A stretch of DNA of 64,000 nt from Chondrus crispus (GCF_000350225.1 NW_005179389.1:124001-188000), one strand, 5' to 3'. Shown: positions 9,005 to 19,862, numbered from the stretch's first letter. Notes: generated by a model not told the origin, from the letters alone. A program made the numbers and translations.

Positions 9005-10945
9005 GTGACCGGAACGGTTGTGAATCTCATCCAGACCGTCTTGAACTGTCGTAGGCGCAGACCGGTGGAGGTTAATTGGAAGATTCAGAATCGAACGAAG
9101 CGAGTCAAGCTCAAGATTGTCAACATTAAATCCGGTCCAGACATGTTCGTGACGGATGCAGGACAAGATAGTCCCGGTTCGCCGCCCTTACTCTCAGTTG
9201 AGGGCGAAACGGAGCAAGAGCTCGATCTCATAGATTTGGTCACGGAGCATGATGCAGTTTCTGCAAATGCAAATACAGTTGCCCATGGACGGAATTGGAC
9301 CACAAATGAAGCAGTGGCCTCTCTCAATGGCCCTGTCACGAAGATGATCTGCAAGGTGATTGGACAATCTGGTGATATTTTTACATCCGGAAGTGGTCCG
9401 CGTGACCTCGCTCCGTCTGATCGCTTTATCAGTATGTTTCCCATGAAGCACTTACAGGTCATCAAAAGCCTTACAAATGTAAAACTTGAGGAGCACGATC
9501 TTCACCCCGTCACGGCGGGAGAACTACGAAGATTTTTTGGACTGCGGATTTTCCTGACGACATTCAACGTTTCAAACCGTCAGGATCTTTGGAAAAAAAC
9601 TTCATCAAAATACATTTCAACTCCCGATTTCGGCAGAATCATGTCACGGAAAAGGTTTGAATCTCTTTTATCTCACTTATGCGTCAGTGACCTTTCTGAG
9701 CAAGAGGATTTAATTCAAACTGACCCACGTTCGTCACTCGTCAGTGGATTCATGAAGGCCATAAACGATCATCGTGAGTCGCAAGTCTACCCATTCGACC
9801 ATTTATGTGTCGACGAGAGTATCATTCGGTAGTATGGTCTTCAAGGTGATTGGATCAAGATGGGCCTACAGCATTACGTGGCCTATGATCGTAAACTCGA
9901 AAATGGCTGTGAGCTGAATTCAATGGCATGTGGTGCATGTGGAATCATGCTCAGGATGGCACTGGTCTCGGGTCAGACGAGGATGTAGATTCCTGAATTC
10001 CGTGACCAGTACAGTGACAGTACAGCTTTAACACTGATGTTGGTAAAACCTTGGTTGCGATCTGGCCGCATAGTGTGCGGAGATTTGTATTTCGCGTCAG
10101 TGCAAACCACAGAGGCACTGTCAAAATATGGAATGAAGTTCATTGGCGTGGTGAAGAATGCTACAAAAGAATTTCCGATGGAGCATTTGTCAGGGCAAGA
10201 ACTTTCGTCACGTGGAGATCACTTGTCAATAAAGTCAAATAACCCAGAAAACGGAAGGGATTTGATGGCTGTTCTTTGGATGGACAGAGAGGGAAGGTAC
10301 TTTCTCAGCAGCTGTCACACTACGAATACTGGGACGAAAATTTCTCGTGAAAGATGGAGATCCATTGGAGATCAAACGGAAAATGTTTCTTTCGAGATGC
10401 CCGTACCTGAAGTCGTGGAAAAGTACTACAGTACTCAGACTGATCGACACAACCGATGCAGGCAAGATTCATTACTATTGGAAAAGAAATTGAAAGTCAA
10501 AACATAGGCGCTACGTGTCCATAGCTCCTTATTGGCTGTGACCATCGTTGATGCTTGGCTGCTCTACAAATACGCACACGGTGCTCGGCTTTCTATGTGT
10601 CAACCAGCGATCTATGAGGGACTTGGAGAAGAGCAAATTAACAACCGATATGATTCTATCAAGCGAAGATCCTGCGACGATTCTGGAGATAGTGAACTAT
10701 CTGGTCATGATGAACCATCTGCCGGGATTGGAACTCATCTTGCAGATACTAATAAGAAGAGAAGGCTTGCCGATGGATCCTTTTCGAAAGCTTCGCATCA
10801 AGATCGGTGCAGATATTGCAAGACGTTTAGGTCAAATTTTTTATGCTCGACATGTCGTGACAATGGTCTAGGAGATATCTTTTTATGTCACGCTGGGACA
10901 AACATAACTTGCTTCTCTTCTCACTTAAGGGGAAAAACTACATAG
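9005..10945 (+). pseudogene. piggyBac-type transposase with in-frame amber stops
   Basis: One continuous frame carries the piggyBac DDD transposase fold. The N-terminal region has the APSDRFISMFP and RRFFGLRIF blocks. The first Asp is in the CVDES motif, the second in CGDLYFAS, and the third in the TDRHN block. A Trp/Tyr-rich segment follows, and then the C-terminal Cys-rich zinc-binding domain CRYCK...CSTC...LC...CFSSH (about 10808-10925). Three TAG codons interrupt it (9830-9832, 9986-9988, 10505-10507) with no frameshift between them, and the frame also ends on TAG. There is no ATG at the front; a TGA precedes position 9005 and an ATG at about 8987 is in another frame. Terminal repeats and TTAA duplications were not identified. 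Confidence 0.82.
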
Positions 10946-11497
10946 AGTTAATGCAAAAGAGGCTTTTAGTTGTTAAATGTCACGCTTTAGTCGAAAAAAT
11001 AAAAAAAGAAGTTATTTGCTATAGCCTCCTACTGGTCGCACTTGCGTCCTCTGACTTGCGAAGTTAGCTACTGTCTATGGCGTACTGAATCTCCCCTTAA
11101 AAGATGTCACCGTATTCTGTCTAATGTTGAAGTGGAGGCCCGAAGGCGTACGGAGACAGTAGCTCTGTTTCGCAACCAGTCGAGTTCCCGAAGGAATGTT
11201 TGGGATTCTAGAGGTCTCCCCGAGAGCTCGAACTCTCAACCTCCAAGAACGCACCCCACTCGTTACCGACTAGACCACGCTTGCTTTGGTTGTAAGTTAT
11301 AGTTATTGTAGAACGTTATAAGCTAGAAGAAGCTGTTACAACCACGCGTAGAGAGGGAGAAGAGGATCGCATTCTCTAGTGTTACACGTGGCATATCCAT
11401 ACAGCGGCAAATTACCGGGCCAAATCAAAAAAATTTGGTGTAACGGCTATCAAATTAATTTTGTCCTCATATGAGTACAAGGGCCGGTTGGATAGAC
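10946..11497. other. Spacer between piggyBac relic and Copia-A
   Basis: No gene was recognised. TTAAGGGGA at 10924 and TCCCCTTAA at 11092 form a 9-bp inverted repeat around the end of the piggyBac frame. The tRNA-like sequence lies at 11211-11279. From about 11463 to 11497 there is a copy of the dispersed CTCATATGA repeat followed by GATAGACACTATC, which is also seen near 47640. Confidence 0.5.
11211..11279 (-). ncRNA. tRNA-like sequence with pol III A and B boxes, possibly a SINE head
   Basis: The minus strand has an A-box-like TGGTCTAGTCGG, about 30 nt later a B-box-like AGTTCGAGCTC, and a 3' end GGGGAGACC. The acceptor arm does not pair and the D and T stems are imperfect, so it is not a working tRNA. 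Its 3' end resembles the tRNA end implied by the Gypsy PBS at 4496 and 5811. A tRNA-derived SINE or a tRNA pseudogene would both fit. Confidence 0.3.
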
Positions 11498-11566
11498 ACT
11501 ATCATCCCTACATTAGGTAGATAGGCACGCCACCCCAGTAAACCTAGGCATCGACCTTGCATCACA
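11498..11566 (+). repeat. Truncated 5' LTR of Copia-A
   Basis: Only the last 69 bp of a 202-bp LTR remain, ending CTTGCATCACA. The junction with the upstream repeat falls in a CACTA sequence that both partners share, which suggests deletion through microhomology. Confidence 0.75.
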
Positions 11567-11571
11567 TGTTA

Positions 11572-11583
11572 TGGACCCTAACC
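11572..11583 (+). promoter_or_regulatory. Primer-binding site of Copia-A
   Basis: TGGACCCTAACC starts 6 nt inside the 5' LTR. The same 12-mer is found at the matching place in Copia-B. Confidence 0.6.
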
Positions 11584-11813
11584 ACGCATCACCACAAGAC
11601 GATCATCTCGAATACCGCCCGCCCGGATGAGATCAGGACAACGACAGTACGGCACCACACAGCCCTGTTGCCCCAACCCCACAAGCTCCACCTGCACGCG
11701 TAGAGCCGACACACCCTGCTCCGACGACACTCGAAGAGCCACAACATCAAGCTCGGATCACCCCCGTCGAGCCAACACAACCCGCTCCGACCACACTCGT
11801 AGAGCGCCCACAA

Positions 11814-12811
11814 ATGTCAAACCAGCAAGAAATGGCACCCGAAACGCCCCAAGCTGATACAAGAATGCATGCGCAGCTACCTCCGCTCGCAAGCGACGGG
11901 ACCAACTACGAACTATGGACGCCAACCCTCCACGACATAGCAATAATCAACAACGTCGATGCAGCCGTCGAGGAAAGCTCACCACTCCTCACTGTAACGA
12001 GCCCGTACTATGCTATATACCGCCGAAAATGTGCATTCGTACGCATGAGCATCATGACCAGCCTCGCAGCGGATCTGGCAAGAACAATAGACATGGAACT
12101 CAGCCTTACCCCTCGATAGCTTCTGGCAGAGATCAAAACACACTTGACTGACTCATGAGTCAGTTTGTGGTTGGCGTTGCAACGCCAACCACACACCTCA
12201 TCCTCAAACAAGAAGCACAACGCACAAAGATCAAGGCGGGAGGCGACCTCGATGAGTACATCGCCGGACACAGAACGATCCGGACAGAAATGTGCCTCGC
12301 AGAGTACCCAAGCATTCAACACGATGAATCCGTCACGATGGAATTCATCATACATGGCCTCAACTTGCACCCGGCATTCCGACACCTACCCGACATGTGG
12401 ATCGCGAACAATATAATTCCCACAACCATAGCCAATCTCGTCCAACGACTCAAATCCATACAAGCTCGAGAAGACGAAAAACAGGAAATCCGACAGCAAC
12501 GTCTGCAAGGCATAAAAATGACAAACCAATGGTCAGACACGTCCAACTACCATGCCATGAGACGACGAATGGGCGGCCAAAGGCAAGACAGAGAACCCAC
12601 GACCCACCCCGATCAACACCCACGACGTAATGCAGCCACAAGAAAAAATGCAGATAAATGGTACACGAATACTGACAAACACTGCACAACTCCACGGCAA
12701 ACACGTCAGACGCCCGCCCAAAAACAGCACCGGGCAAATGGCCAACACCCGCGACGAACCCGACAACATAACCCCGCAACAGGTGACCTACGAGGACATA
12801 TGCGAAGGTAA
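11814..12811 (+). pseudogene. Copia-A gag, two frames
   Basis: The first frame (11814-12119) starts MSNQQEMAPE and holds the usual Copia gag opening with a Leu-Trp-Thr block (ASDGTNYELW). The second (from 12155) carries the capsid-like segment with DLDEYIAGHRTI and ends in an Arg/Gln/His-rich nucleic-acid-binding tail. The break lies at a 26-nt insertion (about 12155-12180) that creates adjacent 18-bp and 28-bp palindromes; Copia-B lacks it and its gag is open here. A stop at 12117-12119 lies just upstream of the insertion. The product would have formed the virus-like particle. Confidence 0.72.
12147..12193. repeat. Adjacent perfect palindromes in Copia-A gag
   Basis: An 18-bp palindrome (12147-12164, centre CATG) is followed after one base by a 28-bp palindrome (12166-12193, centre TGCA). 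Comparison with Copia-B shows about 26 nt inserted at 12155-12180, made of an inverted copy of the left flank plus an inverted copy of the right flank. Confidence 0.85.
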
Positions 12812-12944
12812 GCAGTATGCCCTTGACTCCGGAGCGCACCCGTCACATGTCCACAAACCCACGCCGAACATGAAACCACTCCGAAAATCATCCGAACTAA
12901 CACGGCCACCAAAATCACTCCACTTGCCACACACAAGGGGATGA
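12630..12944 (+). pseudogene. Copia-A protease fragment
   Basis: The 104-residue frame contains the Copia retropepsin start ALDSGAHPSHV with the catalytic Asp intact (about residue 68), after the conserved EDICEGKQY lead-in. The frame fails at 12944, about 35 residues after the active site, so the flap and second half are out of frame. Confidence 0.65.
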
Positions 12945-13284
12945 TACATATACCGACCAGTACGAATAGGCACATATGAATCCGAGAGATATCCAACCCA
13001 GCAATGCGATCCAACCTGCTATCAGTACACGCCATAGCAGAGCAATGGGGAGAGGTCCGGTTCACACCCACACAGGCCACTGTACTTGATACGAGCACAC
13101 ACCCGCCACAGATAGTAGCGAAAGCGAGCTTCAGGAGAGGCATGTACTAACTGGAACTCCCACAAGCTAAAGGAAACAGCATGGCAGCCCGGGTCAATAA
13201 AAAATCCAAAAGCCAACCCAAAAAAGCCCCCAATCCAAAAACAAAAAAAAGACAGCGGCGCCAAAGCCCCGCTGCGCACTGTAC

Positions 13285-14084
13285 GTGGACACGCCGCACC
13301 GCACGTACATAAATCCCACTATACCAAGCGCACAACCCAGCGCCCCCACCGCACACCTCAGCACACACAGCTGTCGAAAGGGACTTCCACCACTATCATG
13401 TACTGTTCAACCACATCAGACCGACAACGCTTCAGAAAATGGCCAAACTCGGCCCCCTGCCAAACCTCCCGCCCACACTAAGGCAACAATCTTCGCGGAT
13501 CACATGCTCGAGTTGTGCAGCAGCGAAGCAGCCGCCCGCACCACACTATCCCAAGACGCACAACTACCGAGTAGGAGCAGCCTTCAGCAGCGATATATGC
13601 GAACCATTCAACTGGACATCAAAGCAAGGCAACAAATACATTCTCACCGTCATAAACACCCGATCCCGCTACCCCATAGTCAGCTTCCAGCAATCAAGAG
13701 CAGAACCTCCGCACAGGCTGGATGTCATCCTCACAGCACTCAAAAAACGAAATTGGTGCAAACCGAGACTGTTCCACACAGAAAACGCTAAAGAATACAT
13801 ATCAGACAGCTCCAACGCCGTATACAGATCGCAAAACTTGTACGTTGAACATCATGCACAGCACTACAGTCCCACACCCGCCCCAACAAAACAGTATCAC
13901 GGAAAGGATAAACAGTACACTCATGAACTCAGCCAGAGCCGCCCTCCACCACAGCTCACTACCGAGCACGAACTGGGAAGACGCAGTAAGGGACGCTGCA
14001 TTTAAGTACAACAATATACTCCACCACGGGATCAACACCCTTCCCTACACCATGTGTACCAATGCAACCCCGGACGTCCTATGA
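13285..14084 (+). pseudogene. Copia-A integrase, frameshifted
   Basis: The pieces are spread over several frames. There is a GAG-pre-integrase/HHCC-type region (CSSCAAAKQPP at about 13511-13545), the core with DICEPFN and ILTVINTRSRYP (13590-13670), FHTENAKEY, and in another frame the late-core motif around ERINSTLMNSARAALHHSSL (about 13897-13960). The order and spacing match Copia-B. Integrase would join element cDNA to the genome; this copy cannot be translated as one protein. Confidence 0.7.
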
Positions 14085-14090
14085 TTCCTA

Positions 14091-16010
14091 TTGTTCGGAC
14101 AGCTCGGCACAGTACCAGAGTTAGCAAATGAGAAACAAATATCAAAACTCGCACGCAGGGCAACACTCGCCCTGTACCTCCACAGCATTGACGAAAACCG
14201 AATAATGGTCCTAGAAATCGAAACGAACAAACCTAGACGAGTTCGATGCGTCAACTTCCAACGGTACCACAGCACCACCGACCCTGTAGCTTCATGCACA
14301 TACGTCACCAAAGCTTCCACCACGCATCGCACGCCAACAGAGATAACAGGCACCACACCCGCCCCAGCCCACCCTGGACAAGCCAAAAAATACCCCGATG
14401 CTGCCGAATCGGAAAAGACCCACAACGCTGAACTCGATATCCTCGACGCCATGAACGTAGTACCAGTAGATACCCGACCCCGAGATCCCCAAGAAACGGA
14501 GACGGATACCCCTGAAAATGGGATACCGTTACAAGAGGGACAGCAAAGAAGAAATTACATCGAGAAAAGCCCGATGCTCCGCAATGGGGGACAAGATGCT
14601 ACCGCACAAGCACTATGACCCATCCAAAACTACAACTTACATGACAGACAAGACCACAGTACGCTCAATGTTCGGAATCGCGGCCAAGTACCGCATGCAC
14701 ATCGAACATATCTACATCAAGTCGGCGTACCTACACGAAAACTTTGCGCACAACGGAGCTGAAACAGCATATGTGAGACAGCACGCCAGATTCAATGGCA
14801 CATACAAACATGACTGCCAAGGCGGCAAGCTAAACATGAACATATACGGGACACCATCCGCCGGCCAAACATATCTCTCTGCAGTCTTCGAACTCCTACG
14901 AAAGGAAAACTTCAAGCAATGCGAAGCAGACCTGTGCCTCTGGTCCAAAAAAACGGCAACGAAGGCATAATCGCTGCCGTCAGCATGGATGACTACATAG
15001 TAGTCGCCTCAACCGCAAAACTCAAAGACTAGTTCGCTGCAGCCCTAGCAAAAGCGTACAATATCAAACGCCTCCGGGAACACAAGACCTTTCTAGGATG
15101 GACGGTGAGGCGACACAAAAATGGAGGCATTCACATCTCTCAGCCAAACGCTATCAACTACATAGTACAGCAAGCGAACATGGCAAATTGCAATGCGAAA
15201 GACACCCCATACTGCGATGGTGTCCTGCTCCACAAGCCAACAGACAAAGATGAGACCCAACTTCACACACTCAAAAAATACCAGCAAATCATTGGAGACT
15301 TACGATATGTCGCCGACTCGACGCGACCAGATATCTACTTCCTGGCAAACCTACTAGCAGTAGCAGCCAACAACCCGACGCAAAGGCACTGGAATGCACT
15401 CATACGCCTGATACGGTACCTCAAGGGCACACCAAACACAAGTCTCCCGTTCCGAGCGGGCACACAAGCAGACAAAGAGAAACCCCATAACCTCCTTGTC
15501 TCGTATGCCGATGCCGATTTCGCCGCCGACATCATGGACCATAAGTCCATATCGGGGACCCTCCACACACCAACGGCACACCCATCTGCTGGGAGTTCCT
15601 CAAGCAAAACTTCACAGCCTTATCCACACCTGTGAGGCAGAATATATTGCAGTCACCTCCGCCGCACAGCAGACCACGTGGATCCGACGTCTGCTACAGT
15701 ACGTGCACACGCTGCCGAAATCCCGGACCCCCTGATGATAAGTAACCAGTCCGCCACCCGCGTCGCCAACAGCACGGGACCGACAAAGAGGCGAAAATTC
15801 ATAGATCTGAGTCATCACTACCTCAAACACCAGGCACAAAAGAGCACAATCCCCATCGCGCATGTCCCCACGGACGAACAACTAGCGGAAATCATCACGA
15901 AACCGCTCCAACATCAAGCATACACGCGCCTCCTCCCCAAACAACAGCTCAAAAATCACACGACTGCAGACGGCAAAATAGCAGCGCCGTCGACAGGGGG
16001 AGTGTCATGA
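14091..16010 (+). pseudogene. Copia-A reverse transcriptase and RNase H, frameshifted
   Basis: RT pieces are in frames at 14091-14618 and 14518-14970: the TTVRSMFGIAAK block, a YIKSAYLHENF motif matching the Copia DVKTAFL block, and YGTPSAGQ in place of YGLKQAPR. The catalytic box VSMDDY sits at about 14978-14995, with both Asp present but Ser in place of the usual Tyr. An in-frame TAG follows at 15030-15032. RNase H follows from 15105 (DLRYVADSTRPDI, SYADADFAAD), then changes frame near 15570 (EAEYIAVTSAAQQTTW) and again near 15740. Stops and frame changes make it inactive. Confidence 0.75.
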
Positions 16011-16204
16011 GAGCCATAAAAACAAACGTCGACGACGCAACAGCAATGCGTCAGCAGTCATGAGAGCCATATGCACACACGTTGCACACGTACAACAGCG
16101 ATCAACGCACCACGATGGCCGCCGGCCTACGGATCACTAGCATCCCTACATGAGGTAGATAGGCACACGATCCCAGTAAACCTAGGCATCGATCTTGCAT
16201 CACA
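16003..16204 (+). repeat. 3' LTR of Copia-A with upstream polypurine tract
   Basis: The 202-bp LTR starts TGTCATGAGAGCC directly after the polypurine tract CGACAGGGGGAG (15991-16002) and ends CTTGCATCACA. The start is repeated inside as TCATGAGAGCCATA about 53 bp later. The length equals that of the Copia-B 3' LTR. Confidence 0.82.
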
Positions 16205-16425
16205 TCCTTAGAGTGTTTCTTACCAAGGCGTGTCTCTAAAAGCATCGGCCAATCATAAATCTTTCTGACACGCCGGCTGTAGCGTGATTACAGTAACTTA
16301 TATATGCCCAAGCTCGAGAAATGATAGAGCAGTGATCGTTACGATTGAACGGACACCCCTTCCTCACACGTCTTCCTACCGTAGTCATGTTCTTCAATGA
16401 ACCAACGTTGTACCTTAGAGCAGTA

Positions 16426-17938
16426 CAGTAGACCCTTCTCAACTTTCAACTCAGTCTTTTTGTGTCATCTTTATGCCACCATGACAAGCCCCAAGAACCA
16501 AACGACAACTTCTTTCGATCCTTTAAAACCCAAAAAGAGAGGGACCAAGAAAGGCTAGCACAAAAAAGGCTGCACAACAGCATTTAAAAAACAAGTTCTG
16601 CAGTATCACAATGCGTTTCTCAGTCGGACGTGGAGCGAAACGGCCAAACACATTTTGGTATACCAATCAACTCTGCAAAAACCGTTCACCGTATCGAGGC
16701 CAAACTTGATTCGAACAAACCAGACTCACGTCCCAAGCTGCGGTAATGCACCCATCCCGGTTTAGAAAATGAGCTTCTTTCTTTCATTCGTTTACCCCGT
16801 TCCCGAAGAATTCCAGTAACTGGTTCTGTTATAACAGTGAAAGCGTTATCGCTTCGAAAAAACTTTTACCTCAAAGATGATGAATTCCGAGCAAGGACAG
16901 GGTGGTAGCATAACTTCTTTAAACTGTTGGAAGTCCGCTGATGGATACAGACAGTATCAACAATTCCATTTACGGCACTGACGATCAGTCTAGAAGAACG
17001 GACTCAATTACTCCATACGCGCTCATATGATTGACTGGAACAAGCCGCTCCAGCCGGGATCTTTTTATACGGTGTTTCCAACTAATAATGACTCACAAAT
17101 ATCGATTAGGCAAAACAGTACCGATATTAGGCAAATACGTAGCAAATGTATCATTAGGTTAGCTGCCGACAATACGCAACGCTGTGAGTACAAATAAAAG
17201 AAACACTGGCGGCATGAGGGAAAGAATTCCCCAAGCGTAAGATCGTCAATCAAACACTCAACAAACACAAGTGAAACCTTGAAAGAAACGCTCCGGAATC
17301 AACGGATCAGTAAGGTTGTATAGGGAGGCTGGCGAAGTAGACCGCGCAGCTGTGAGAGACGAAATGATTCGTTTCTGCTCCCGATTGCAACGATACCCTC
17401 CATGGCGTATCTACAATGAAGATGAGTCGGCCTTTATGTATCAACTGCTTCTAAATGCTACCTATTTATCTCCTGACGAAGACATTAAAGAGGCCAGAGG
17501 CGTCAAAGCGGTGAAAAGTAACAACCGTTTAACTTTCGCAATCTGCACCAACGCAACAGTCTCCTAAATTCTACCAATATATTTTATTGGTAAGCCGAAA
17601 CAACCCAGAGCATTTGCGTTGGCTGAGAGAAGTGATAACGTCGAACTCGTATATCGATCTCAAAGCAATGCCTGGATGACCGGCGATCTATTTGCGTACT
17701 TTATCAAGCAAATATGTATCATAGATGTACGGAAGAGGACGGGGGAAAATGTATGCTGAATTGTTGACAATTGCAGCGCACATGGCCGAACCTTGCCGCA
17801 AATTGACGGCGTTGAATATATCCCTCTTCCTCCTAATGTGACGTATGTATATCAGCCAATGGATCAGGGCATTATGCAGGCCTTAAAAAGGAATGCGAGA
17901 TGTGATTTATTAAATCAAATAATTTGCACGCTCGACAA
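16426..17938 (+). pseudogene. Tigger/pogo-type transposase relic (Tigger-1)
   Basis: A TA dinucleotide and CAGTAGACCC at 16424-16435 look like a pogo-type terminus. The coding remains begin near 16481 (a Ser/Pro/Lys-rich start) and are badly broken until 17316, where a DDE-endonuclease core is readable: a YREAGEVD block, IYNEDES with the first Asp, IVDNCSAHG with the second (about 17759-17785), and QPMDQGIMQALK with the third (about 17850-17885). In-frame stops occur at 17565 and near 17755. Homology ends near 17938, where GC-rich Gypsy-2 sequence begins, so the 3' terminal repeat is lost. Confidence 0.72.
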
Positions 17939-19118
17939 TCGTGACGAGCTTCGTTCCCTCGGTAACCGGCAAAAGCCCGGAATGAAGGGCCTCCACTCGT
18001 CGCTGCCAGTCGTCCATGCGACAGGCGCTCGGCGCCGTGCACGTGCGGTCCATGCCACCTGTCTGCCCGCGGTGATTTCCACCACCCAATGTTCTTGATG
18101 TCCTGGTAAGATTCTGGTGTCGACAGCGTCGCTATTCAGCGGCCGGTCTCGTACGGGGCAGCCGGGAAGCTGCCCGTTCGGAGCGCGGCTTCGTTGGCGT
18201 CTCCGCGGAGTGTGTACCCCTCATGGTGTTGTACTGTCCGTCGGAAGGGTCGGGTCGGGGCTACGTTTGGACATCCCGCGGGGCATTGCGTGTCTCGTAT
18301 GCCAACGTGCGTACGTTCGCTCACGTGAGTTGCCCATTTTTCCCCCGACTAATTTTCCGTTAATTTTTCCATTTCCGTGGTGGCGAATTGACAACAAGCG
18401 AGCGGTGCGCTGCTTGGGGTTGCCGCACTGTACAACAAGTGTCCCCATTTCTTCCCGTTTTTCAAATCTCATCCGGCGGTGCTCTCGAGACCGGGTTGGG
18501 GGTATGACTGTGTAATTTCTCCTTGCCCCAATTTTCGCGTATTAGCCGTTGGCGGAGCGGCTCGGTGTCTCATCCGGGACCCCTATCCTCACGAGCCACA
18601 GTGACTCTCGGTCTCTACGCCCCCGCGTTTCAGCTCCTCTCCGCAACTTGCAACACCTTGTATTGCTTAACCCCTTCCGCGTTCCGGGGCTTATGTGCCG
18701 TATGGAGGCGATCTCCCTTCGGCCTCCACTCGCGTTACGAACCTCCAGCGTGGGGTACTGTACGAGGTACCGCTTTCTTCCGCCATTATGTCCTATTGCT
18801 CCAAGGGCTCCCGTGATTCCGTTGGAGTTGCCTCAGTCGTCGGACCTCCCCTCGCCGCGGTGATTGGGCTTAGCAGAACGTCCGGTGACTCTGTTCGGGG
18901 GGGAGTATCGGACCTTTCAGCTCCGGAAGGGGTATTCGCCTTCCCTTTGAGCTCTGCGTCCTCGTATCGTCGGTCACCGCGAGGGTAGAGATCCTTTCTG
19001 GCAGTCCGTACTGCCTCGCCTTTACGTCGTGCGTCCTTGAGTTTCGGAAATCAAAATACGGCTTGAGTTCTGTGCGGTCCTCACGTCAACCGTATCGAAG
19101 CGGTTGAGGGCCCCCCTC
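17939..19118 (-). other. Probable 3' LTR zone of Gypsy-2
   Basis: GC-rich non-coding DNA follows the integrase stop. A purine run GAGAGGGGGGC on the minus strand near 19109-19119 could be the polypurine tract. Clean LTR ends were not found and there is no second copy for comparison. Plus-strand reading frames here have no recognisable content. Confidence 0.4.
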
Positions 19119-19862
19119 TCAAGCGTATACGTCCGCCTTCACGTCAGAGGTGAGGTCTTTGCCGGTGCTTCTCTGGAGGCGTTGGGCGTAACGACACACC
19201 AACTCCTCGGGAACGTGAGTTCGGGCGGTCCATGTGGGGGTGTCGTAATCCGCCCACTGCATGAGAAACTCGATTGTTCCGTCCTCCACGGCTCGATGCC
19301 GGAGTAATCGTTCCACGGCATACTGAGTGCTCTTGGTGACCTTGTCGGCAAGGTCGCTTGGGGTTGTCGTACTCGCCCGTGGTTCGCCCGTCGGTGGCGG
19401 CGCATACACGCAGCGGTCTGCGGAGAAGCGCTCGGTGACATCATCACGATCGATCGTGATGGTTCGCTTGGTATTCGCGAGAACGCCATATGGCCCAACG
19501 GCGAGCGACGCGATTTCGTGCGACGCGAGTTTGTTAGACGTCTTTGCCCCATCGGTGGGGTTCAGGTAGACGTATTTACCTGGCTTGAGACGTGCGTTGA
19601 TCCGTCTGACGCGCTTATCAACGTCGCGCTTGTACCGAGCCTGCGTCCGGCGCAGACTCCCGTAGACCTTCTGGATCGTGTCGTCCAACGTCCTAAGGAA
19701 CTCAGCCCGCTGATTTCCCCTATCGGAAGGGGGCGCATCACCGTCAGTTCTACGGAGAGAGAACTCCGGTGGTGGTCGGCTGAGTACGAGCTCGAAGGGC
19801 ATCGTACGCGTCTTCCTATGTACGTGGGAGTTATACGCATACGTACGCGGCCCCACGTACAT
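19119..19862 (-). CDS. Gypsy-2 integrase C-terminal region with chromodomain
   Basis: This 247-residue frame continues the integrase. It has the RTYAYNSHVHRKT block after the core, the basic region (RYKRDVDKRVRR), the PGKYVYLNP motif of the GPY/F-type module, and a chromodomain at about residues 185-235 with YAVERLLRHR and the WADYDTPTW aromatic motif. Chromodomains at this place guide chromoviral integration to marked heterochromatin. The upstream core is in other frames, so the first Met is not a real start. Confidence 0.82.
   Translation of the reverse strand: MYVGPRTYAYNSHVHRKTRTMPFELVLSRPPPEFSLRRTDGDAPPSDRGNQRAEFLRTLDDTIQKVYGSLRRTQARYKRDVDKRVRRINARLKPGKYVYLNPTDGAKTSNKLASHEIASLAVGPYGVLANTKRTITIDRDDVTERFSADRCVYAPPPTGEPRASTTTPSDLADKVTKSTQYAVERLLRHRAVEDGTIEFLMQWADYDTPTWTARTHVPEELVCRYAQRLQRSTGKDLTSDVKADVYA

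Larger units (their letters stand above)
11498..16204 (+). mobile_element. Copia-A, Ty1/Copia LTR retrotransposon, decayed
   Basis: The order is truncated 5' LTR, PBS, gag, protease, integrase, reverse transcriptase/RNase H, PPT and 3' LTR, which is the Ty1/Copia order with integrase before RT. It is related along its whole length to Copia-B (47868-52712), which lies in the opposite orientation. Its genes are broken by frameshifts and stops, but the RT catalytic box SMDD is intact. Gag carries a 26-nt palindromic insertion absent from Copia-B. The first 130 or so bases of the 5' LTR are missing. Confidence 0.9.

Noticed and set aside
10924..11100. TTAAGGGGA / TCCCCTTAA as piggyBac terminal repeats
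   Set aside because: The left one lies inside the coding frame, so it cannot be a terminus of this copy.
11211..11279. A functional tRNA gene
   Set aside because: A and B boxes are present but acceptor and D stems do not pair; kept only as a tRNA-like relic.
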